Assembly (NCBI GenBank): GCA_937890045.1
Contig: CALBXV010000630.1
Location: 1 to 5,667 of the forward strand
Direction: 5' to 3'
Source of the DNA: an uncultured archaeon
GTDB lineage: Archaea; Thermoproteota; Nitrososphaeria; Nitrososphaerales; CALBXV01
Length of the DNA: 5,667 bases
Shown here in pieces: positions 1 through 4,788 of this stretch. A program made the translations under genes and the position numbers. Below the pieces are notes generated by a model. It had not been told where the DNA came from. It ran no database searches and saw only the letters and a list, made by a program, of their open reading frames with translations. The stretch's first letter is position 1. Every line of letters starts with the position of its first letter.

Positions 1-2
1 TT

Positions 3-809
3 ACCGTGGCCACAAAGGCAAGAAACAGAAATAGTTCACAATCTACATTAGATACACAAACAATATCTTATCATACAGCGGGAGATTTCGGACAAACAGC
101 AGCTAGTGGTAGTTTAGGAATATATGGTAGGGCACAAGGATATGATGGTGGTACATTACAAGGAACAACTGAAACATTTAGTGGTGAAGATTTTAGAATA
201 GTATTAGCAGATAACGTACAAGCATTTAATGGAACTGCTTGGACTACCTCATATCAATTAACTGGAGGTGGAAATCAGTTAGGTGACTATGACTTACAAG
301 TAAAACCAGGTTACTTAGTAGACCCAGGTGGAGATTATAGATATTGGTATCCAGCGAGTTTTGGTGGCGGAACATACAAATATTATATACGGAGATTCCA
401 AACAGATGGTAGTACATATTCGAGTATGACGGTAAATCTTAATAATAATACTTTGATAGCTTGGAACGCAACTACAAATGGTGTTTCATGTGCATTATTA
501 TTTGAGAGTTCTGGTAATGGAAGTGGTAATAATAGTTCTTTGAGTGTTGCAAGAATTTATGATCCCGTAAAAACCACAAGCAATGCAATAGAAACAGATA
601 TAGCAGCAGATAATTTTAAAAATCCATTTAGTACAGCAATTAGTTTGTATGGAAATAGTGGTGGTAATATAGTAAGTGGAACATATACAGTACCAATAAG
701 AAATGCAGATGGAATGTATTTAGATAGTAGTGATAATGAACTTTACGTGATAGTTAGATATAAGGGAGATCCAACCCCGATAGATGACATTACATTAACT
801 TTTAGTTAG
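3..809 (+). CDS. Putative phage tail/virion structural protein, probably 5'-truncated
   Basis: The frame is open to the left window edge, so this is probably the C-terminal part of a longer fibre-type gene. The first possible start is the GTG at 6, which would give 267 residues, but only five bases precede it and no ribosome binding site can be judged. Counting from that GTG, residues 1-18 are polar and basic (KARNRN). Residues 54-115 include TETFSGEDFRIVL, FNGTAWTTSY and LQVKPGYLVDPGG. An aromatic stretch follows (YRYWYP at 111-116, YKYYIRRF at 124-131). The end is RNADGMYLD and LYVIVRYKGDP before a TAG stop. From memory this matches a C-terminal domain common in pelagic phage structural proteins, where it is preceded by long fibre sequence. 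I see no catalytic motif. The only cysteine is C162. A receptor-contact role is possible but is inference. The next gene starts 9 bases downstream. Confidence 0.82.
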   Translation, partial: TVATKARNRNSSQSTLDTQTISYHTAGDFGQTAASGSLGIYGRAQGYDGGTLQGTTETFSGEDFRIVLADNVQAFNGTAWTTSYQLTGGGNQLGDYDLQVKPGYLVDPGGDYRYWYPASFGGGTYKYYIRRFQTDGSTYSSMTVNLNNNTLIAWNATTNGVSCALLFESSGNGSGNNSSLSVARIYDPVKTTSNAIETDIAADNFKNPFSTAISLYGNSGGNIVSGTYTVPIRNADGMYLDSSDNELYVIVRYKGDPTPIDDITLTFS

Positions 810-818
810 AGATAAGAA

Positions 819-1766
819 ATGGCAAAAATAGACTCAGGATCTAAGTCAAGTAGATTATTAGCGTCGAGAAGATATACTCACGATACTCTTACAAGTGCAC
901 AAGAATCATTTACAAATGTATTTGATTTAGGTTCAGTAGAAATATATACTGAATCCGATTTGATTCCATCTTCTGGATTACCATATAGTGGGAGTGCCGA
1001 TATTAATTCAACATATTCTACTAGTGGTAAATCTGTAATGAAGTATTGGTATAGACAAAAATTAACAAAATCAAGTACTAATAATGAAGTTTGGTTCTTT
1101 TTAGACCCAACAGGAAGTGATAGCGGAATTGGTGCACAGTTAATTGATGATAACCAACAAGTTAATTTTATATCACCTAAATATTCAATTGCATCTTTAG
1201 CAACTTCTACAACAGAAGATTCTACTCCTGGATATTTGGCGGCGTTATATAAATCATCTACTGTAAGTGGAAGTTTACAAACGGGTTCATTAGATGGAGA
1301 TGATATAGTTTCTACAAATGATTATCAGTTTGATTATAAGACAGGAGTAATTCAGTTTAGAGATTCCTCTGTTGATCCTACTGATAGTGAGTATTTGTTC
1401 ATGACAGTATATCAGTATGTAGGTGCTACATTAGCTAGTGGAAATATAAGTGGTTCAGCTACTTCAACAGGATCATTTGGAAGATTAGAGGTTGGAGAAC
1501 TGTCAATAACCGATGATTTGGTCTATGGAAGTACAAATTGGAATGAAAGTGGTGGTGCATTAAGTGTTACTGGTTCAGATTTCTTTTGGAAATCAACTGG
1601 TGGTGGATTTGATATTTTTGATAATAGTGATGCACTAATGTTTAAAATTGAAAATAAAGTAGCGATATTAGGAGCAAGAACAACAACACCTACTGCAGTA
1701 GCAGGGGGAATTTACTACTCAGGCTCTGATGCATTCTACTTTGGATATGAAAATGAAGTTTCTTAA
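819..1766 (+). CDS. Phage structural protein with fibre-like C-terminal module
   Basis: This is a complete 315-residue protein with no cysteine. ATG at 819 lies 9 bases after the previous stop, with only a weak GAG-type ribosome binding site (808-811), so coupling to the upstream gene is likely. Residues 1-20 are basic and polar. Residues 30-60 read SFTNVFDLGSVEIYTESDLIP then SSGLPYSGS, a pattern I recall in marine phage virion proteins. Residues 75-125 hold YWYRQKL and a VNFISPKY strand. Residues 169-205 (YQFDYKTGVIQF ... VYQYVGATL) close the core domain. A linker SGSATSTGSFGRLEV (211-225) leads to a short beta-rich tail ending TPTAVAGGIYYSGSDAFYFG. The same linker recurs in the 619-residue protein downstream, so both probably belong to one appendage. 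It could be a fibre, a baseplate-attached spike or a decoration protein; the sequence does not decide. Confidence 0.9.
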   Translation: MAKIDSGSKSSRLLASRRYTHDTLTSAQESFTNVFDLGSVEIYTESDLIPSSGLPYSGSADINSTYSTSGKSVMKYWYRQKLTKSSTNNEVWFFLDPTGSDSGIGAQLIDDNQQVNFISPKYSIASLATSTTEDSTPGYLAALYKSSTVSGSLQTGSLDGDDIVSTNDYQFDYKTGVIQFRDSSVDPTDSEYLFMTVYQYVGATLASGNISGSATSTGSFGRLEVGELSITDDLVYGSTNWNESGGALSVTGSDFFWKSTGGGFDIFDNSDALMFKIENKVAILGARTTTPTAVAGGIYYSGSDAFYFGYENEVS

Positions 1767-1821
1767 AGATTTAAGTAGAAGAAAAGTGGAATAATTTAGA
1801 AATTTTATATTTATTAATAGT

Positions 1822-1838
1822 ACGAACTATTAGTTCGT
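1822..1838 (+). promoter_or_regulatory. Perfect hairpin upstream of the 619-residue fibre gene
   Basis: ACGAACT (1822-1828), loop ATT, AGTTCGT (1832-1838) form a perfect 7-bp stem. It is flanked by a direct repeat TTAATAG (1814-1820 and 1838-1844). The hairpin ends five bases before the AGGAGA ribosome binding site. There is no T-run after it, so it is not a standard intrinsic terminator. It could protect or process the 5' end of the message, or tune translation. A second, overlapping fold (CTATTA 1827-1832 with TAATAG 1839-1844) would reach into the ribosome binding site. Confidence 0.5.
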
Positions 1839-1842
1839 TAAT

Positions 1843-1848
1843 AGGAGA
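1843..1848 (+). promoter_or_regulatory. Ribosome binding site of the 619-residue fibre gene
   Basis: AGGAGA lies 6 bases before ATG 1855 and is the strongest such site in the first half of the window. It fixes the start of the long fibre gene and suggests high expression of that protein. Confidence 0.75.
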
Positions 1849-1854
1849 ACAATA

Positions 1855-3714
1855 ATGGCTCAATGGAGAAAAGTCGTAGTCTCAGGGAGTACGGCAGAAT
1901 TAAATGATATATCAGCAAGTGGAGATATTGTACCTGTAACCCCCGATGGTGGTGCTTTAGGAACTCAATATTTTGAGTGGTCTGATGCGTATTTTGCAGA
2001 TAGTTCAAAGCTTTATTTTGGAGATGATCAAGACACAACATTGACTCATACTGATGGGTCTGGTTTACTGTTAAATTCAACAAATAGATTTGGATTTGGA
2101 ACAGATTTTAATGAGGCTATATATTCGTCAACAGGGGATCAGCTTGATATACTTGCAACTACAGAATTAGAAATAACTACACCGACAGTAGCATTAAATA
2201 CTGATGGTCAAGTGTTGGCCTTTGGTGTGGATGATGATGTATCTCTAACACACGTTCACAATATAGGATTACTATTAAATGGAGCTATGGGGCTCTCGTT
2301 TAGAGATGCTACATTACAAATAAGTTCTTCTGCTGATGGACAACTTGATATTGAAGCCGACACAGTTCTACAATTTGATTCTCCTACAATATTATATGAT
2401 AAAAATGATTCGAAAAACCACTTTTCAGGTTCCGCTGTTTCTTCGGGGTCATTTGGTTGGCTTAAAGTACACGGAGATGCTGTAATTGGTGGGAATTTAA
2501 CTCTCGGAGATGCCACAACAGATTTTGTTAGTTTTGCGGCAGATGTTAGTTCATCAATTATACCAGACGGAAATGATACATTTGATCTTGGTAGTAATAG
2601 TCAAAGATGGAATGATGTTTATATAAGTGGTTCAATTAATGCTACGGGTGGAAACCATACTCTTTCTTCAACTGTAAATTCAGCAGATGCAATTAAGCTT
2701 CACGCAGATGTTGGAGCAAACCAAACAATTCAGATAGTGAATGATGAAGGAACTACTGATGGTTCTGATGATGCGGGGGCAATTGAATTATCCGCAACAG
2801 CCGGTGGTATTGGATTAGCATGGAATGATGCTAAAGATTTATGGGCAGAAGGTGGAAGATTTGTAGTCGCCGCTAATGAAAATGCAACAGATGCAATTAA
2901 ACTTCACGCAGATGCAGGTGCATCACAGACAATTACAGTAGTTAATGACGCCGGAACAAGTGAAGCTGGAATAGCATTGACTTCAACGGCTGGTGGTGTT
3001 GATATAGATGCCGCGGCAGGTAAAAATATTGATATTGCTGGTGGCCAAGTATTAGTAGCAAGTAAAACAGACGAAGCTAACGCTATTAGATTACTTACAA
3101 ATCAAGGTACATCTGAAACTATTGTGGTTACTAATACCCAAGGTACAGATGCAGCAGCAATAGACATAAATGCGACAGCTGGTGGTATTGATGTAGATGC
3201 TGGTGGAGTTATAGATATTGACGCATCATCCACAATAACAATTGGTGGAACAAATGCAACAGGAGTGACTGTAGGTAAGGGTGATACTACTGTTACTATC
3301 CCTGGTAGTTTAGATGTGAATGGTTCATTGACTACAATTGATACAACTAATTTAAGAGTCGCTGATAGATTTATTATTCTAGCAAGTGGTTCAACGAGTG
3401 GAGATTCTGGAATTGTTGCTAACACAGGAGCAGCTGGTATTGGTTCAGCACTTTTCTATGATGACAGTTATTCAAGATGGTCATTATCAGCGGCCGACGA
3501 TACTTCAGGAAGTGCAACTTCAGCATCACCAAGACAATTTGTAGTGTCTGTTTCACAATCGGCATTACCTCCAGATGATTATGAAGGTGGAGCAATACAA
3601 AATCCAAGTGATTTTGGTACTGATGCAGCTTCAAGACGGGGTATGATATATGTACAAACTGCCGCACACGACGGAACACGAACTGTGGCTGGAGATATTT
3701 GGATTTGGTCTTAA
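1855..3714 (+). CDS. Repeat-rich phage tail-fibre-like protein (619 aa)
   Basis: This is a complete 619-residue, cysteine-free protein. The start is fixed by AGGAGA just upstream; the end is a double stop TAATAA. The N-terminal module WRKVVVSGSTAELNDI (4-19) is shared with the 67-residue protein at 4019 and may be the attachment end (inference). Then come a P-x7-LG-x5-W module (27-42), two tandem copies of a ~67-residue repeat (55-112 and 123-179), the linker SGSAVSSGSFGWLKV (191-205), a second LG...W module (237-252), and three ~63-residue repeats starting AIKLHAD or similar (279, 347, 410). Residues 463-522 contain IDTTNLRVADRFIILASGS, a motif I recall from marine phage tail proteins. The C-terminus ends GDIWIWS. 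The composition (Gly, Ala, Asp, Thr, Ser, alternating strands) fits a trimeric beta-fibre shaft with a distal tip. The exact position on the virion is not shown. Confidence 0.92.
   Translation: MAQWRKVVVSGSTAELNDISASGDIVPVTPDGGALGTQYFEWSDAYFADSSKLYFGDDQDTTLTHTDGSGLLLNSTNRFGFGTDFNEAIYSSTGDQLDILATTELEITTPTVALNTDGQVLAFGVDDDVSLTHVHNIGLLLNGAMGLSFRDATLQISSSADGQLDIEADTVLQFDSPTILYDKNDSKNHFSGSAVSSGSFGWLKVHGDAVIGGNLTLGDATTDFVSFAADVSSSIIPDGNDTFDLGSNSQRWNDVYISGSINATGGNHTLSSTVNSADAIKLHADVGANQTIQIVNDEGTTDGSDDAGAIELSATAGGIGLAWNDAKDLWAEGGRFVVAANENATDAIKLHADAGASQTITVVNDAGTSEAGIALTSTAGGVDIDAAAGKNIDIAGGQVLVASKTDEANAIRLLTNQGTSETIVVTNTQGTDAAAIDINATAGGIDVDAGGVIDIDASSTITIGGTNATGVTVGKGDTTVTIPGSLDVNGSLTTIDTTNLRVADRFIILASGSTSGDSGIVANTGAAGIGSALFYDDSYSRWSLSAADDTSGSATSASPRQFVVSVSQSALPPDDYEGGAIQNPSDFGTDAASRRGMIYVQTAAHDGTRTVAGDIWIWS
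1927..1995 (+). repeat. P-x7-L-G-x5-W module, copy 1 (619-aa protein)
   Basis: Residues 25-47 contain P27, L35-G36 and W42 followed by SDAYF. The spacing is identical to the three other copies in this window. It is the most diverged copy, with A34 before LG in place of D or T. Confidence 0.6.
2017..2391 (+). repeat. Two tandem ~67-residue protein repeats
   Basis: Unit 1 is residues 55-112 (FGDDQDTTLTHTDGSGLLLN ... IYSSTGDQLDILATTELEI). Unit 2 is residues 123-179 (FGVDDDVSLTHVHNIGLLLN ... ISSSADGQLDIEADTVLQF). Matching positions are offset by 67-68 residues. The repeat is clear in protein but only moderate in DNA, so the duplication is not recent. Similar LTHxxxxGLLLN and DGQLDI repeats are, from memory, widespread in marine phage fibre proteins. 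Confidence 0.8.
2473..2625 (+). repeat. 51-residue block shared with the fibre gene at 4789, containing LG...W copy 2
   Basis: Residues 207-257 (GDAVIGGNLTLGDATTD ... IIPDGNDTFDLGS ... WNDVYI) align without gaps to residues 111-161 of the protein starting at 4789. I count 29 identities in 51 by eye. The block includes the P237, L245-G246 and W252 of the LG...W module. Confidence 0.85.
2680..3198 (+). repeat. Three tandem ~63-residue protein repeats
   Basis: Unit heads are SADAIKLHADVGANQTIQIV (276), ATDAIKLHADAGASQTITVV (344) and EANAIRLLTNQGTSETIVVT (407). Unit tails are SATAGGI, TSTAGGV and NATAGGI, with the T of TAGG at 315, 378 and 441, giving an exact period of 63. Unit 1 carries an extra five residues before its tail, rich in Asp. 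Units 1 and 2 are also close in DNA, so they separated more recently than unit 3. Confidence 0.82.
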
Positions 3715-3732
3715 TAAATAAGAGGTTACATT

Positions 3733-3933
3733 ATGGCACTGAATGTTAAGGGTGGTGTTAAGATAGTTAAAGGAAAGGCATATATACACCCATTGTCTTT
3801 TCAAGAAATAGAATTTTTACTAGGTTTATTGGCGGAGTCGCCACATAAAGGAAGTGATATTCCAAAAGTATTACAAGTTACTCGTAAATTAAGAGACGAG
3901 TATAAGTTAGCAAGGGAACATTTAAAGGAATAA
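3733..3933 (+). CDS. Small conserved-looking phage protein, function unknown
   Basis: This is a 66-residue protein. ATG 3733 has AGAGG at 3721-3725, seven bases upstream, and starts 18 bases after the fibre gene stop. It is quite unlike its neighbours: charged and mostly helical rather than Gly/Ser/Thr beta-repeat. Residues 1-18 (MALNVKGGVKIVKGKAYI) look like two strands. Residues 22-36 (FQEIEFLLGLLAES) and 42-66 (DIPKVLQVTRKLRDEYKLAREHLKE) look like two helices, the second a possible coiled coil. There is no signal peptide, membrane segment or metal motif. I recall similar small proteins beside marine phage structural genes but know no function. A chaperone or assembly role for the neighbouring fibre would fit its size and position, but that is inference. 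The stop is TAA followed by C; see the entry on the following gap. Confidence 0.85.
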   Translation: MALNVKGGVKIVKGKAYIHPLSFQEIEFLLGLLAESPHKGSDIPKVLQVTRKLRDEYKLAREHLKE

Positions 3934-3998
3934 CCTAATGCTGGCCCATCTCTTTGGCAGATGATGGGAAGTGGGCTTCAAGTGAAGTAACCAACCGC
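3934..3998 (+). other. Relatively GC-rich intergenic island with hairpin potential
   Basis: These 65 bases are about half G+C by my count, above the AT-rich genes around them. CCCATC (3945-3950) pairs with GATGGG (3963-3968) across a 12-base loop; an alternative is CATCT (3947-3951) with AGATG (3959-3963). A second small hairpin is CTTC (3976-3979) with GAAG (3984-3987). The stretch can also be read as short peptides: MLAHLFGR from ATG 3938, with AAAGGA eight bases upstream, overlapping by one base an ATG at 3964 that gives MGSGLQVK. It may be a structured leader RNA for the gene at 4019, a leader peptide, or the remains of a lost gene. None of these is proven. Confidence 0.4.
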
Positions 3999-4018
3999 AA
4001 TTAAGGAGAATATATAGA

Positions 4019-4222
4019 ATGCCAAACTGGAAAAAAGTCGTAGTTTCGGGCAGTTCGGCCCATTTAAATCAAATAACAGGTAGCACCGTATTAAATAATT
4101 CTGCAGTGGGTAGTACACATCTCACTGGTTCATTTACTGGATCCTATGTTGGAGATGGTTCTTCATTGGCCAATGTATCGGATCCTAATGCAGTAGTGTT
4201 TAGTATAGTTTTCGGAGGATAA
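4019..4222 (+). CDS. Short KVVVSGS-module protein (67 aa), possible stub paralogue of the long fibre
   Basis: This is a 67-residue protein. ATG 4019 follows AAGGAG (4003-4008) with a spacing of ten bases. Its first 20 residues match the start of the 619-residue protein: NWKKVVVSGSSAHLNQIT against QWRKVVVSGSTAELNDIS, 12 identities in 18 by eye and no gap. The rest is HLTGSFTGSYVGDGSSLANV (34-53), a strand-turn motif I recall from phage fibre proteins. It ends DPNAVVFSIVFGG. There is none of the repeat shaft seen in the long protein, so it is either a small anchor or adaptor that uses the same docking module, or a fibre gene that has lost its distal part. The tidy stop, with the next gene's ribosome binding site in its last codons, argues that it is a functional gene. 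Confidence 0.85.
   Translation: MPNWKKVVVSGSSAHLNQITGSTVLNNSAVGSTHLTGSFTGSYVGDGSSLANVSDPNAVVFSIVFGG
4213..4219 (+). promoter_or_regulatory. Ribosome binding site selecting the GTG start at 4226
   Basis: CGGAGGA, a near-ideal site, lies inside the last codons (Phe-Gly-Gly) of the 67-residue gene, six bases before GTG 4226. It decides that GTG is the start and implies translational coupling of the two genes. Confidence 0.75.
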
Positions 4223-4225
4223 AGA

Positions 4226-4549
4226 GTGGCAAATACATTTAAAAATGCGGGAGTGGCAGTTGGTTCAAGTGAAACAGTAATTTATACAACGGCAAGTTCA
4301 ACAACCGCAGTAATACACGCAATATATTTATCAAATGTTCATGGTACAAATGATGGAACTGCTGATATTTATGTAACAGACGACAGTGCGGGAAGTGATT
4401 TTTATATAGCAAAAAATTTAACAGTACCAAAAGGTGCAACGGTAGTATTGGATAAACCAGTAAATTTAGAAACTGCAGATGTTTTAAAAAGTGTTGCAGA
4501 TGCATCATCTACTATACAAATATTTTGTAGTGTTTTGGAGATAACATAA
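4226..4549 (+). CDS. Small beta-rich phage virion protein (107 aa)
   Basis: This is a 107-residue protein with a GTG start, supported by the strong CGGAGGA site just upstream and by the MANTFKNAG beginning. Its stop is one base before the next ATG. The sequence alternates strands throughout: ETVIYTTASSTTAVIHAIYLSNV (16-38), DIYVTDDS (47-54), FYIAKNLTVPKGATVVLDKP (59-78), VNLETADVLKSV (79-90), IQIFCSVLEI (97-106). The order, with a VPxGxxxVLDKPxxLExxDVL core and a final SVLEIT, is one I recall as a common small virion protein in marine phages, probably a beta-sandwich. It has one cysteine (C101). There is no signal or membrane segment. Its place between fibre genes suggests a tail or baseplate decoration, or a fibre-tip accessory. 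No activity can be inferred. Confidence 0.88.
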   Translation: MANTFKNAGVAVGSSETVIYTTASSTTAVIHAIYLSNVHGTNDGTADIYVTDDSAGSDFYIAKNLTVPKGATVVLDKPVNLETADVLKSVADASSTIQIFCSVLEIT

Positions 4550-4550
4550 T

Positions 4551-4772
4551 ATGGCAAATATATCATATGTAGGTTTAGATAGAATAAATAATCCAGTTCA
4601 AATAACTGGTTCTTTAAACGTAGATGGGAAGTTTGCAGAAGGTGGATATTCTATCACAGCACTTATGGAACAAATGGTAGTCTGGGATCAAGGTAGTGAT
4701 GGAAGTGAAGATATAACAATATTTAATTTTGTCCCATTAATAACAGAAGATGGTGAATCAATCGTATCGTAA
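4551..4772 (+). CDS. Small phage protein (73 aa), probably structural
   Basis: This is a 73-residue protein. Its ATG is separated by one base from the previous stop, and GGAG (4537-4540) inside the end of the preceding gene is the likely ribosome binding site, so translation is coupled. Residues 1-30 (MANISYVGLDRINNPVQITG, then SLNVDGKFAEGG) carry the ITGSLNVDG type of phrase seen in fibre shafts. Residues 33-45 (YSITALMEQMVVW) may form one helix. The C-terminus is acidic (DQGSDGSEDITIFNFVPLITEDGESIVS). It has no cysteine, signal peptide or recognised domain. I do not recognise the family with certainty. Context and composition point to a virion accessory protein. Confidence 0.78.
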   Translation: MANISYVGLDRINNPVQITGSLNVDGKFAEGGYSITALMEQMVVWDQGSDGSEDITIFNFVPLITEDGESIVS

Positions 4773-4788
4773 TATGAAGGAATAAGAA

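Noticed and set aside
1806..1811. TATATT as a possible -10 promoter box before the long fibre gene
   Set aside because: No acceptable -35 element about 17 bases upstream, and such hexamers are common in this AT-rich spacer.
1822..1844. Hairpin before the long fibre gene as an intrinsic terminator
   Set aside because: The stem is AT-containing and short and is followed by TAATAGGAG, not by a T-run. A terminator directly in front of a highly expressed late gene would also make little sense.
1838..2516. Minus-strand open frames opposite the first part of the long fibre gene (1838-2083 and 2256-2516)
   Set aside because: They lie wholly within or against a strong plus-strand gene, have odd composition (His/Leu/Gln-rich or Pro/Ser-rich), no ribosome binding site and no family resemblance. 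They are shadows of the repeat-rich coding strand.
2680..3198. CRISPR array or diversity-generating template/variable repeat pair
   Set aside because: The repeats are in-frame protein repeats with diverged DNA, about 190-204 bases apart and without spacers; there is no reverse transcriptase or adenine-biased substitution pattern in the window.
3102..3679. Minus-strand open frames at 3102-3425 and 3419-3679
   Set aside because: They overlap the fibre repeats and the C-terminal domain, whose low-complexity codons avoid reverse stops. No start signal and no recognisable protein.
3713..3720. AATAAATA, similar to the T4-like phage late promoter motif
   Set aside because: It overlaps the double stop TAATAA. 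A transcript starting the usual distance downstream would begin after the AGAGG ribosome binding site of the gene at 3733, so it would be useless for that gene. Chance is likely in AT-rich sequence.
3934..3998. tRNA or tRNA-like gene in the intergenic island (TTCAAGT and a following ACCA caught the eye)
   Set aside because: No acceptor stem, no D or anticodon arm, and too short; the T-arm stem does not pair correctly.
4239..4508. Minus-strand open frame opposite the 107-residue gene
   Set aside because: Extremely Leu/His-rich translation, no ribosome binding site, fully covered by a convincing plus-strand gene.
4774..4785. Tiny frame ATGAAGGAATAA (Met-Lys-Glu) before the gene at 4789
   Set aside because: Three codons only; its bases are better explained as the GAAGGAA ribosome binding site of the next gene.
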